DNA of 64,000 bases. Origin: Tenggerimyces flavus. GTDB lineage: Bacteria; Actinomycetota; Actinomycetes; Propionibacteriales; Actinopolymorphaceae. The position numbers and the translations under genes were made by a program. Location of the stretch: the NCBI RefSeq assembly GCF_016907715.1, contig NZ_JAFBCM010000001.1, forward strand, positions 1,116,001 through 1,180,000, written 5' to 3'. Below the pieces are notes generated by a model. It was not told the origin of the DNA and ran no database searches. It saw nothing but the letters and a program-made list of their open reading frames with translations. Shown here piece by piece: positions 24,123 to 32,498 of the stretch. Each line of letters begins with the position of its first letter. The first letter of the stretch is position 1.

Positions 24123-26225
24123 ATGAGCCAGTCGCCGTTCGCGGGCATGGGCTATGTCGATGGCGCGCCGACCGCCACGCTGCAGCGCGAGGTCCCGATG
24201 CCAGGGCTCCGGTCGCCGTTCGCCGAAGCCCTCATGGAGACGCGCGACGACAACGAGCAGGCGTACGAGAGCCTGCTGAACGAGCTGCAGAACGAGACGT
24301 TCGACGAAGCCGTCGAAGCACTCGTCGACGAGGCCGCAGCCCTCGATCTCGTCTCGCCCTGGAACGAGCAAGGCCCCACCCACCTGAACGCCTGGGCAGC
24401 AAGAGTCACCGCGGACACGAACCACTTCCTCGAGCACCTCGAGCACACGTTCCAGGACAGAACGCTCGAGTCCATCACCGAGGAAGAGATCGACCGAGCC
24501 GCCGCGAACTTCGCCACCGCCCCGTTCAGCCCCGCCGTCGAGCAGCTCTTCGGCGGCATCCTCAAGAAGCTCAAGAGCGGCGTCACCAGCCTCGCCAAGA
24601 AGGGCCTCGCCGTCGTCGCCAAGTTCACCGGGATCGCCAAGCTCACCGGCATCCTCGGCAAGCTGGCCGAACCCCTCGTCAAGCGCGTCGTCAACCTCGT
24701 GGTCAACCGCCTCCCCGCCAGCCTCAAAGGCCCCGCGACCGAGCTCGCGCGGAAGCTCACCGGAAAGGTCGCCACCACCGCCAAGGACCTCGCCGCCGAC
24801 TTCGACCAGCGCGCCGCCGGCGCCCTGACCGCGACGAACGACGCCGCCCTCGACACGGCCCTCGCCGACGCCGACGCCGCGGCCGCGCAGGGAACCGAGA
24901 GTGAGCTCGACGACGCCCGGGCGAAGCTCGCCGACGAGTTCCTGTCCGCCCCACCGAACGAGCCGCCCACGGTCCAGATCGAGCAGTTCATCCCCGCCGT
25001 CATGGCCGCGATGCCGCTGATCAAGACCGCCGCCAAGCTGATCGGGCAAGACCGCATCAGACGACTCGTCGCCGGCCCGGTCGCCACGTTCGTCGCCCGG
25101 TTCGTCGGCCAGGAGAAGGCCAAGGCCCTCGCGCCACACATCGCCGCGCAGGGCCTCAAGCTGCTGGGCCTGGAGTACGACGACCGCCCGCTCGTCGGCG
25201 CCGAAGCGCTGGTGACGACGATCGAGGAGACCGTACGAGACGTCCTCACCCTCCCCGCTGAGGCGCTCGCGGACGACCTGCGCGTCGCCGCCGAGGTGCA
25301 GGAGGCGTTCGCCGAAGCCGCCGCCCGAAACCTCCCCGCGAACCTCCTCCGCACAGACCTCGAGTCAGCCGACGAGGAAGCGGAAGCCGGCCGCTGGGTG
25401 CTGATGCCGCGCAAGGCCCGGCCCCGGTACCGCTACCGCACCTACAGCCACCCGCTCGTCGTCAGGGTCAGCCGCCCCACAGCGAGGCTGATCGTGTTCG
25501 CCGACGGCGAGACGCTCGAGGACAGGCTGCTCGACGAGGGCACGACGAGCTGGCCCACCGAGGCCGAGATCCGCGTGTACGAGACCATCCCCGGCACCCA
25601 GCTGGGCCACCTCGCCGCCGAGAGCGAGGAGACGCTGTCGACGTACGAGTTCGGCGAGCTCACGCCCACCACAGCCGGCCTGCTGCTGAACAACCCACGC
25701 CTCGGCCGGCTCCCCGGCCCCGGCGGGGTCGGCAGAAGGCTGTTCCGGCTCGCCGGCCCCTGGCACCGCCCGCGCAGGCGCCGCCGCCGGATCGGCCTGA
25801 GGCTCGTCCTCGACGCGGCACAGCCCGTCCTGCGCGTCCACCTGCGGATCGGCGAACGAGCCGCGCACGCCATCGCCGGCCAGCTCGAGCAGAACGCGCA
25901 CGCCCAGGTGGTCGCGACCGTACGGCAGCTCCTCGGCCCGAACGCCCGCAAGTCGCTCGCCGAACGACTCGCCCGGCCGACCGCCCTGAGGCAGAGCACG
26001 CCCGACCAGCGCAAGGCGATGGCCGACGCCGTGGCCGAGGCGATGCTCGCCGCGCTCGCCAAGGAGCTTCCGCAGGCCGGTGCGACCCTCGCCCAGGCCG
26101 CGAAGGACCCGGCGTCCGGCATCACGATCACGTTCGCCGTCCCGTTCGCCGACCAGGCCGCGCTGCAAGCCGCGACCCCCGGCACCCCGACCGTGACGAT
26201 CCGACCGGGACACCACAGTGACTGA
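24123..26225 (+). CDS. Uncharacterised 700-residue protein with N-terminal SPF motifs
   Basis: I do not recognise the family. The N-terminus carries two SPF motifs (SPFAGMG at 4-10, SPFAEAL at 31-37) linked by VPMPGLR, then an acidic helical segment. Residues ~140-230 are Lys/Ala/Leu-rich amphipathic helices (LKKLKSGVTSLAKKGLAVVA) that look membrane-active or oligomerising. The C-terminal half has a beta-rich part around VVRVSRPTARLIVFADGETL, an Arg-rich stretch (HRPRRRRRRIGLRL) and Ala-rich helices. There is no signal peptide. A GGAGG site precedes the ATG. The end overlaps the metallopeptidase gene by 8 bases. Confidence 0.6.
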   Translation: MSQSPFAGMGYVDGAPTATLQREVPMPGLRSPFAEALMETRDDNEQAYESLLNELQNETFDEAVEALVDEAAALDLVSPWNEQGPTHLNAWAARVTADTNHFLEHLEHTFQDRTLESITEEEIDRAAANFATAPFSPAVEQLFGGILKKLKSGVTSLAKKGLAVVAKFTGIAKLTGILGKLAEPLVKRVVNLVVNRLPASLKGPATELARKLTGKVATTAKDLAADFDQRAAGALTATNDAALDTALADADAAAAQGTESELDDARAKLADEFLSAPPNEPPTVQIEQFIPAVMAAMPLIKTAAKLIGQDRIRRLVAGPVATFVARFVGQEKAKALAPHIAAQGLKLLGLEYDDRPLVGAEALVTTIEETVRDVLTLPAEALADDLRVAAEVQEAFAEAAARNLPANLLRTDLESADEEAEAGRWVLMPRKARPRYRYRTYSHPLVVRVSRPTARLIVFADGETLEDRLLDEGTTSWPTEAEIRVYETIPGTQLGHLAAESEETLSTYEFGELTPTTAGLLLNNPRLGRLPGPGGVGRRLFRLAGPWHRPRRRRRRIGLRLVLDAAQPVLRVHLRIGERAAHAIAGQLEQNAHAQVVATVRQLLGPNARKSLAERLARPTALRQSTPDQRKAMADAVAEAMLAALAKELPQAGATLAQAAKDPASGITITFAVPFADQAALQAATPGTPTVTIRPGHHSD

Positions 26226-27453
26226 GCAGCTGGCGGCGGAGCTCGCGCACTGGCGGGCTGCGGCCGAGGCGCTCGCCGACCTCGACGCGATCGCCTCCCC
26301 CGCCGCCTGGGCGAGCCTCGAGGACTACCTGCGCCTGCGGGTACGGCAACGCCTCACCGCCACCGTCGCCGACCTCACCCAGGAAGCGGCCGCCGCCGCA
26401 CGATCCCTCGCCACCGGCGCCAACGAGCACGACGTCCGCGCACGAATGCTCAAGCTGAGAAGGAGATACCTCCAGGTCGAGACCATCCTCGACTTCTACG
26501 GCGACGCCGTCGCCTCGCGGACCAACCCCGCCCTCGCAGCCGTCCTCAGAGGCCTCGACGTCATCGCCGGCGACAGCCTCGACCTGATCCTGCGCGGCCT
26601 CGGCATCGCCACACCGCCAGCGGTCGTCTACCTCGACAAGGGACTCGGCGCCGCGATCCTGCGCGCCGACGTACGTCTCTGGGACGGAACGAGCCCCTCA
26701 CCCGTCGCAGCAGTCAAGATCACCCGGCACAACCTCAGCCATCCGACCGCGCTGTTGCACGAGACCGGCCACCAGGTCGCCCACCTCACCGGCTGGACCC
26801 CGGAGCTCAAGGACGCACTGGGACAGGGACTGAAGAAGCACTCGACCGAGCTCGCCGCGATGTGGCGCGACTGGGCGAGCGAGGTCGCGGCCGACGTGCA
26901 CGCGTTCGCCCAAGCCGGCTTCGCACCTCTGCCAGCGTTGGCGAACGTCGTCGACGGCGCGACCTCCGCGGTCTTCCGACTCGTCCCCGGCGACCCGCAC
27001 CCGCCACCCTGGATCCGGGTGATGTTCAACGTCGCGCTCTGCCGCAGCTGGTACGGCCCCGGCCCGTGGGACGCGATCGCGGAAGCGTGGCAGCACCGCC
27101 ACCCCGTCGACGTACGCACCGACGCCGGCGCCCTCGCGCACCGAAGTGCACAAGCGATGAGCGACATCGTCGACCTCTGCACCCGCCAACCCATGGCGGC
27201 GTTCCGCGGCCGACCGCTCGCAGCACTGGCCGACCCGAACCGCGTCTCCCCCACAGCGCTCGATGCGCTCGCGAGACGTGCGGGCGGCTCGTTGCTCACC
27301 TCGCAGTACCTCGCCCGCCGCGAGCCGCTCGCGATCCTCGCGTGGCTCACCTCGCGCCCGACGTTCGAACCAGCGCAGGCCGCCGCTCACCGACAGGCGC
27401 TCCAAGGCTGGCTGGCCAGCCTGTCGCCTGAGCGAGTTCCCAAGGTGGCTTGA
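26218..27453 (+). CDS. HExxH zinc metallopeptidase-like protein
   Basis: 411 residues. HETGHQVAHL places zinc ligands at His181 and His185 with catalytic Glu182. A Glu in ASEVAADVHAF (~222) is a good third ligand, giving a gluzincin arrangement. The first 100 residues are helical and charged (KLRRRYLQVET). There is no signal peptide or membrane helix. It is the second gene of the overlapping cassette, starting at a GTG inside the end of the previous gene. The substrate is unknown; processing a cassette partner or acting as an effector are both possible. Confidence 0.7.
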   Translation: MTEQLAAELAHWRAAAEALADLDAIASPAAWASLEDYLRLRVRQRLTATVADLTQEAAAAARSLATGANEHDVRARMLKLRRRYLQVETILDFYGDAVASRTNPALAAVLRGLDVIAGDSLDLILRGLGIATPPAVVYLDKGLGAAILRADVRLWDGTSPSPVAAVKITRHNLSHPTALLHETGHQVAHLTGWTPELKDALGQGLKKHSTELAAMWRDWASEVAADVHAFAQAGFAPLPALANVVDGATSAVFRLVPGDPHPPPWIRVMFNVALCRSWYGPGPWDAIAEAWQHRHPVDVRTDAGALAHRSAQAMSDIVDLCTRQPMAAFRGRPLAALADPNRVSPTALDALARRAGGSLLTSQYLARREPLAILAWLTSRPTFEPAQAAAHRQALQGWLASLSPERVPKVA

Positions 27454-27479
27454 CACCCATGCCCGAGGAGGAAAGTCCC

Positions 27480-28043
27480 ATGCCCACCACCGAAACCAAC
27501 CGGTCGAGCCAGCCGACGGACGCGACGATGAAGCAGTTCGTCTCCGCGCTGAACGACATCGCCACGGCCCTCGCCCGGAACACCGAACAGCTCCAGTCCG
27601 TCCAGCGGTCGAGCACGAACGCGGGCATCCCTGGCGGCGGACCCGGCGACCGGAGCGCCTCGATCGAGCAGGCCAGGACGACGCTCGACTACCAGGTCCT
27701 CAGCCAGCTGATGGGCCGGCGTGGCTTCACCGGCTTCACGGTCCGCGCGCAGCTCCAGCTCAGGGGCAACGACGTTCTGCTCAAGGTGTTCGACCTCCCG
27801 CCCGAGGCGGACAAGGTCGCCGTCCACGTCGACGGCGTCGGTGCGCCGGAGGTGATCGAGTTCGACGACGGCCCGGTCGTCGACGTCGCTCCCGGAGGCG
27901 GCTCGACGCCGGTCACCGAGCAGACGGTCGTGCTCAACGCGTCGGCCCGCAAGACCCTCAGCCGCATCGAGATCCAGAACGTCCTCGGCGTCCCGATCCG
28001 GCTCGGCCCCCGGCTCACCTTCGACTCCGCCGTCCCCGTCTAG
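27480..28043 (+). CDS. Uncharacterised 187-residue cassette protein
   Basis: No family recognised. The first ~60 residues are polar and Ser/Thr/Asn-rich with a short amphipathic helix (FVSALNDIATALARNTEQL). A compact beta-rich domain follows (GFTVRAQLQLRGNDVLLKVF through RIEIQNVLGVPIRLG). No catalytic motif is visible. I chose the ATG at 27480 for its GAGGAGG site 7 bases upstream; an ATG at 27459 is weaker. It lies 26 bases after the metallopeptidase gene and 20 bases before the next gene, so it belongs to the same operon. Confidence 0.55.
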   Translation: MPTTETNRSSQPTDATMKQFVSALNDIATALARNTEQLQSVQRSSTNAGIPGGGPGDRSASIEQARTTLDYQVLSQLMGRRGFTGFTVRAQLQLRGNDVLLKVFDLPPEADKVAVHVDGVGAPEVIEFDDGPVVDVAPGGGSTPVTEQTVVLNASARKTLSRIEIQNVLGVPIRLGPRLTFDSAVPV

Positions 28044-28063
28044 GCCATCCACAGGAGTGCTCG

Positions 28064-29341
28064 ATGTTCAGAAACCTTGCCCAGCTCCTGGCCAACGCGG
28101 GTCGGGATCGCAACGACGTCTTCCTCGTCCATCCGCTGCAGCTGAGCCGCTGGCTCGACGAGGCCTGGACCAGCGCCGCGACCGTTCCGGCACTCGGTCA
28201 GCCCACCCAGTTGGACCCGTTCCTCGGCAACGTCGACATCATCACCACGTTCGACCTGCCCAAGCCGGCAGCGCAGAACGGCCAGGAGATCGCCCCGTCC
28301 GGCATCGTCGCCACCAACCCGGACGTGTTCAACAACCAGGTGTTCGCGATCACCGCGCCCGGCCTGATCTGGGACCACCTCTCCTACGCGTACGTGATCG
28401 AGTCGACCGGCGCGTTCGAGGTCTTCGCCGAGGTCATCCGCCGGCTCGTCATCGGCGAGACACTCGACACGCTGTCCAAGGACGGGCTGCGGTGGGTACG
28501 CGCGACCGAGGAGCTGTTCTTCCGCGACCCGCCGCTGTTCTCGATCGGCGGCGTGGTCAGCGACGTACGTCCGGACGACCGCGTCAACCGGCGGAACTGC
28601 AGCTGGCGGATGTTCGGCATGGACCTGCCGCACCCCATCCCCGCTCGCTGGGCCGGGACGGCTGGCGCCGCGGAGAGCGCGTGGAAGACCGACATCGGCA
28701 GCGGCGTCAACGCCGACTTCCGCACGAAGTGGACCGAGCTGCTCCGCCAGGTCTGGCTCGGCATCGAGAACGCGCGCAACGAGACCGGCCCGAACGCCAC
28801 CGACCGCGAGTACGTCGCGTTCCTCGCCACCGCGATCAAGGACATGTTGAACAACCGGCGCCGCGGCGGACAGCTCGCGCGCGAGGAGTTCGTGCACGTC
28901 TCGACGATGGCTTGGTTCCACCTCACGCTGGAGAGCGACACCCCGATCGTGCGCGACCTCAAGGCCGAGGCGACGAGCGCCGCCGACCGGCTGGCCCGGA
29001 TCGCGCAGCGCGTCGGAATGCAGCCTGCGGCCCGTGCGCGCGAGTTGTTCGAGCTCGCCGAGCTGATGTCGGCGTTGCTGCGGGCGATCGAGCTCGGCAC
29101 GTTCGACACCGGTGAGGAAGCCGAAACGCTCTACATCCCGCTCGCGAACGGCACGAACGCGCAGCTGATCCGCGACATGAACCGCATCATCGACCTCTGG
29201 CAGTCGGCCACCGGCGACCGGGTGAAGGACCGTCCGGTCGGCAACGTGGCCGGCGCGTTGAGCGCTCAGCCGCTGCGCCTGCCGACGCCCAGCGCAGCGG
29301 CGCCGGCTCTCGAAACGGTGAGCGCCAATGGCCACAGCTGA
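28064..29341 (+). CDS. Uncharacterised 425-residue cassette protein
   Basis: No family recognised. It starts MFRNLAQLLANAGRDRNDVF after a CAGGAG site. The first half is mixed strand and helix (LDPFLGNVDIITTFDLPKP, FAITAPGLIWDHLSYAYV). The middle has a WRMFGMDLPHPIPARW stretch, and the C-terminal half is helical (EATSAADRLARIAQRVG). No signal peptide, membrane helix or enzymatic motif is visible. The end overlaps the M15-fusion gene by 14 bases. A structural or chaperone role in the cassette is only a guess. Confidence 0.55.
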   Translation: MFRNLAQLLANAGRDRNDVFLVHPLQLSRWLDEAWTSAATVPALGQPTQLDPFLGNVDIITTFDLPKPAAQNGQEIAPSGIVATNPDVFNNQVFAITAPGLIWDHLSYAYVIESTGAFEVFAEVIRRLVIGETLDTLSKDGLRWVRATEELFFRDPPLFSIGGVVSDVRPDDRVNRRNCSWRMFGMDLPHPIPARWAGTAGAAESAWKTDIGSGVNADFRTKWTELLRQVWLGIENARNETGPNATDREYVAFLATAIKDMLNNRRRGGQLAREEFVHVSTMAWFHLTLESDTPIVRDLKAEATSAADRLARIAQRVGMQPAARARELFELAELMSALLRAIELGTFDTGEEAETLYIPLANGTNAQLIRDMNRIIDLWQSATGDRVKDRPVGNVAGALSAQPLRLPTPSAAAPALETVSANGHS

Positions 29342-31352
29342 GATCCTCAGCCCGTTCTCCGAAGCCGAAGCCGACGAGCTGGAACTGGACGACGAGGAGT
29401 ACGCGGACCTTGAGGAGTTCGGGACGTACGGTGCGTTCGAAGAGGAGGACGAGCTCCCCGAGGACCACCTGCTCGAGGTGGCGTTGGAGGACGAGCATCC
29501 GCTGGCCGCGGTGTTCGACCTCCCCCGCCTCGCCTTCGACGCCATGGCCAAGGGCGGCTGGACCACCGCGATCGCGATGGCGATCGGCGCCGGCGTACGG
29601 GACGTCAACAAGCTGACGAACCTGGTCTTCTGGTTCCGCCACCCGTCGCTGATCGGGCAGAAGCTCCGCGCCGACCAACGGGACCTGACCAGCGAGTGGC
29701 TGCGGATCCGCGACCAGATCGTGCGCCCGGCCCTCGCCGGCCAGACGCCGACCCCGATCCCAGCACCGGGCGGCGGGCGTACGTCGATGCCCGCGGCCAA
29801 CCTGCGCTGGTTCGGCCCCGCGAGTGAGGAGACGCCGGAGCTCATGGCGTTCCTGCGCAACGTCTACGAACGCCACGTCCGTTGGCACATCTCGCGCGGG
29901 GACAGCTTCGTCGACACCCTGCCGGAGCAGAGCCTGGGCACGATCGAAGGCGGGCACAAGGCACGCGCCGACGCCGCCGCGAAGGCGATCGAGCTGCTGG
30001 CCGCCGCGCGAGCCGCGCTCGCGACCACGGCCCACGCCGGCAAGATCAGGATCGGCATCACCAGCGCGTACCGCTCGGCCGACCAGCAATGGGGCATCTG
30101 GCAGGGGCAGTTCCTCAAGGGCAAGGGCGGGTTCCCGCACTACTACCAGCAGACGAGGCGCGCCCGGCAGGGCATGAGCGGCGGCGAGCACGGTGAGCAG
30201 GCGGCCGCGTACCTCGCGAGCTACCTGGCCCAGTACGTCGCCGCGCCCGGCTACAGCAACCACCAGGACGGGCTCGCGCTCGACCTCGGCACCGGCCCGG
30301 TGAAGGGCCACCTCGGCAAGCTCGGCACGAAGGCCTGGTTCCACACCTGGCTGACGGAGAACGCGGGCCGCTTCCACTTCCAGCCCTATAAGAAGGAGGC
30401 CTGGCACTGGACGTATCGTCCGCCCGCTGGCGCGTCCGAAGCGTGGGAGGCCGAGACGGCGACGCCCATCGAAGCGGGCCGGCTCGAGGTCGCCAGCATC
30501 CCTTTGCTTCGGAGCCATCGCGGGCAGGCGCCCGACCTGGTCCTCGGTTGGAACGCGATGTCCAGCATGCCGGCTGAGCTCGATGTGGTCGTGCACCTGC
30601 ACGGCTACTCGTTCGCGCGCATGACCCTGCCCAAGAACATGGAGGTCTGGGCCGGCCTCGACCTCGCCCCGGTCGACGGCGCCAGCGGTACGGGACGGAC
30701 GCGGCCCACGCTGACGGTCCTCCCGCGCGGGCACTTCACCGGCGTCCAGGTCGGGAAGATCTACCGCTACACGTTCCCCGCGCTGGTCACCAAGGACGGG
30801 CTGACGACGCTCGTACGGGAAGCGCTGCAACGGTTCGCCGAACGGGTCGGCGGCATTGCCCCGACCATGGGCCGGCTGATCGTGACCGCGCACTCCGGCG
30901 GCGGCGCGCCGCTGATGCAGATCCTCCGCCACCACGATCCGCAGGAGGTGCACGTCTTCGACGGGCTCTACCAGGACGTGAGCGCGCTGGCGACCTGGGC
31001 GCGGCGGCACCTCCAGGCGGACCGGGAGGCCGGCGAGCCGACCGGAGCGATGCGCGTCTTCTACGGTCGCAGCACCAAGGGCTACAGCCTGCAGCTGCAC
31101 AAGGCGCTCGCGGCCGGCCTGCGGGGCGCACCCGAGTCCGTGCTCAACCGGTACCGGGTCGAGGCGAGCAGCCTCGGGCACTGGCAGATTGCGCGGCAGT
31201 ACGGCTGGCGGATGCTCGCCGATCCCGCGGCCGACGTACCGAACGCCAGCCGACCGACGGCGGCGCAGGCCCACGAGGTCGATCCCGGCGAGATGCCGTT
31301 CGAGACCGAGCTCGACGAGTACGAGTGCGGTGGCTCCGACGAGGCGCCGTGA
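29328..31352 (+). CDS. M15-type D,D-peptidase fused to an alpha/beta-hydrolase-like domain, with N-terminal SPF motif
   Basis: 674 residues. The N-terminus has LSPFSEAEADELELDDEEY, an SPF motif at 8-10 followed by a very acidic segment. Residues ~235-365 form a VanY/M15-like peptidase: SAYRSADQQWG, the metal motif SNHQDGLALD (His312, Asp319) and EAWHW with His360. Residues ~385-620 resemble an alpha/beta hydrolase: DVVVHLHGYS, then TAHSGGG with candidate nucleophile Ser523. This pairing of a peptidoglycan peptidase with a hydrolase suggests a cell-wall- or envelope-acting protein, yet there is no signal peptide. It is the last cassette gene and its stop lies within the 25-bp inverted repeat. 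Confidence 0.72.
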   Translation: MATAEILSPFSEAEADELELDDEEYADLEEFGTYGAFEEEDELPEDHLLEVALEDEHPLAAVFDLPRLAFDAMAKGGWTTAIAMAIGAGVRDVNKLTNLVFWFRHPSLIGQKLRADQRDLTSEWLRIRDQIVRPALAGQTPTPIPAPGGGRTSMPAANLRWFGPASEETPELMAFLRNVYERHVRWHISRGDSFVDTLPEQSLGTIEGGHKARADAAAKAIELLAAARAALATTAHAGKIRIGITSAYRSADQQWGIWQGQFLKGKGGFPHYYQQTRRARQGMSGGEHGEQAAAYLASYLAQYVAAPGYSNHQDGLALDLGTGPVKGHLGKLGTKAWFHTWLTENAGRFHFQPYKKEAWHWTYRPPAGASEAWEAETATPIEAGRLEVASIPLLRSHRGQAPDLVLGWNAMSSMPAELDVVVHLHGYSFARMTLPKNMEVWAGLDLAPVDGASGTGRTRPTLTVLPRGHFTGVQVGKIYRYTFPALVTKDGLTTLVREALQRFAERVGGIAPTMGRLIVTAHSGGGAPLMQILRHHDPQEVHVFDGLYQDVSALATWARRHLQADREAGEPTGAMRVFYGRSTKGYSLQLHKALAAGLRGAPESVLNRYRVEASSLGHWQIARQYGWRMLADPAADVPNASRPTAAQAHEVDPGEMPFETELDEYECGGSDEAP

Positions 31353-31423
31353 TCATGTACGTGATCATGAAGCGAAACCGGTGTATATGACTGCTCCGGC
31401 TTCATGATCACGTACATGATCAC
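31349..31423. terminator. Perfect 25-bp inverted repeat between convergent genes
   Basis: The left arm at 31349-31373 and right arm at 31399-31423 are exact complements, separated by 25 bases. Each arm contains GTGATCATG and GTAC palindromes, so the arms are internally symmetrical too. It starts inside the stop of the M15-fusion gene and ends just before the stop of the convergent SARP gene. A two-way terminator is likely, although no T-tract follows. AT content is higher than its surroundings. It shares the TGATCATG core with the repeat at 55344-55375. Confidence 0.75.
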
Positions 31424-31427
31424 CGGG

Positions 31428-32123
31428 TCAGGCGGCCTCGAGGAGCAGTGACTCGAGCCGTTCCGATGGCGCGAGACCGAGCTCCTCGGCGAGCAGGCGA
31501 CGGAACTGGGCGAGCTGGCGTACGGCCTCGACCCGGTTCCCCTCCGCCAGATGCGCGCGGATGAGCGCGGCATGCGCTGACTCGCGGAGCGGCTCGGCGG
31601 CGATCGCGCGGTACGCGACGTCGATGGCCGCCGCGTACGCCCCGGTGGAACGCAGCTGGTCGCTCAGCGCCTCCAGCGCATGGATCCGCAGCTGGTGATG
31701 GCGCTCGCGTTCGAGCTGCAGCCAGTCCTCGCTCCACCCCGGCAACAGGTCGGAGGTGAACAGGTCCGGCGAGTACGTCTCACCGCCAACCGGCACCCGA
31801 GCGAGCACCGACAGCGCCAACGACGTCGACTCGACGAAGTCCACCCGGACGAGCGGCCCGATCGACACCTCGTCGCGGTCGACGCGGAGCAGTCCCGGCG
31901 CAACCGTACGGATCCGCCACAACGCCGTACGCAACGTCGCCCGCGCCTGCGCGTCGGACGTCCATCCCCACAACCTGCCGGCCAACGCGTACCGCCGCTG
32001 CGGACCGTGGACGGCGAGATATCCCACCAACCGTTGCCCGTTCGGCGCCAGTGCGACCGGCTTTCCCCCGATGAGAAGCTCGAAGCTCCCCATGACCTGC
32101 AATGCGTGACCTTGGCACAACAT
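31428..32123 (-). CDS. SARP-type transcriptional activator (OmpR-like winged helix + BTAD)
   Basis: 231 residues. The N-terminal winged helix (GSFELLIGGKPVALAPNGQR, then ALWRIRTVAPGLLRVDRDEV) is followed by the helical BTAD region (ALIRAHLAEGNRVEAVRQLA, LLAEELGLAPSERL). This is the short SARP layout known from antibiotic-pathway activators such as ActII-ORF4 and AfsR. An ATG at 32123 follows a G-rich stretch; an ATG at 32093 is an alternative. No biosynthetic cluster is nearby, so the target may be the upstream-facing SPF cassette or distant genes. It converges on the cassette. Confidence 0.85.
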   Translation of the reverse strand: MLCQGHALQVMGSFELLIGGKPVALAPNGQRLVGYLAVHGPQRRYALAGRLWGWTSDAQARATLRTALWRIRTVAPGLLRVDRDEVSIGPLVRVDFVESTSLALSVLARVPVGGETYSPDLFTSDLLPGWSEDWLQLERERHHQLRIHALEALSDQLRSTGAYAAAIDVAYRAIAAEPLRESAHAALIRAHLAEGNRVEAVRQLAQFRRLLAEELGLAPSERLESLLLEAA

Positions 32124-32210
32124 GAGCCCCCCAGCTCATCGGACCGAACCCCTGTCGCCCGACATGGTGGGCCTTCGCGCTGGGAAGCCGCTGGGCAAAC
32201 GCCAGGAGAC

Positions 32211-32456
32211 CTACTGCAGGTAGCCCTCGACCTCGCCGGTGGGGCGGACCTTGGCCTGGTCGGGATCGCCCTTCGTCTCGCGCAGAGCGCGGCGTTGGCG
32301 GAGCAGGTCCCAGCACTGGTCCAGCGTCGTCTCCAGCTCGCGCAGGCGCGCGTTCTCCTCCTCGACGCTGATCTCGCCAGCGACGACGCGAGCCCGAAGT
32401 CCGTGTTCCTCGTCGACCAGTTGCCGAACCTGGCCGAGGATCTCCTTGTCATCCAC
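32211..32456 (-). CDS. DUF2630 family protein
   Basis: 81 residues from the GTG at 32456. VDDKEILGQVRQLVDEEHGL at the start and the helical ENARLRELETTLDQCWDLLR that follows match the DUF2630 family, a small helical actinobacterial protein of unknown role. The frame runs open upstream to 32486, but family members begin at this (M/V)DDKEI position. It is on the same strand as the DprA-like gene, 42 bases downstream of it. Confidence 0.8.
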   Translation of the reverse strand: MDDKEILGQVRQLVDEEHGLRARVVAGEISVEEENARLRELETTLDQCWDLLRQRRALRETKGDPDQAKVRPTGEVEGYLQ

Positions 32457-32498
32457 GAACCCATCATGCCTCGCATGCCGTTGCATGAAGGGTACGAG

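Noticed and set aside
24123-31352. Complete contractile injection system or phage remnant
   Set aside because: No sheath, tube, baseplate, spike, terminase or capsid motif was recognised in any product.
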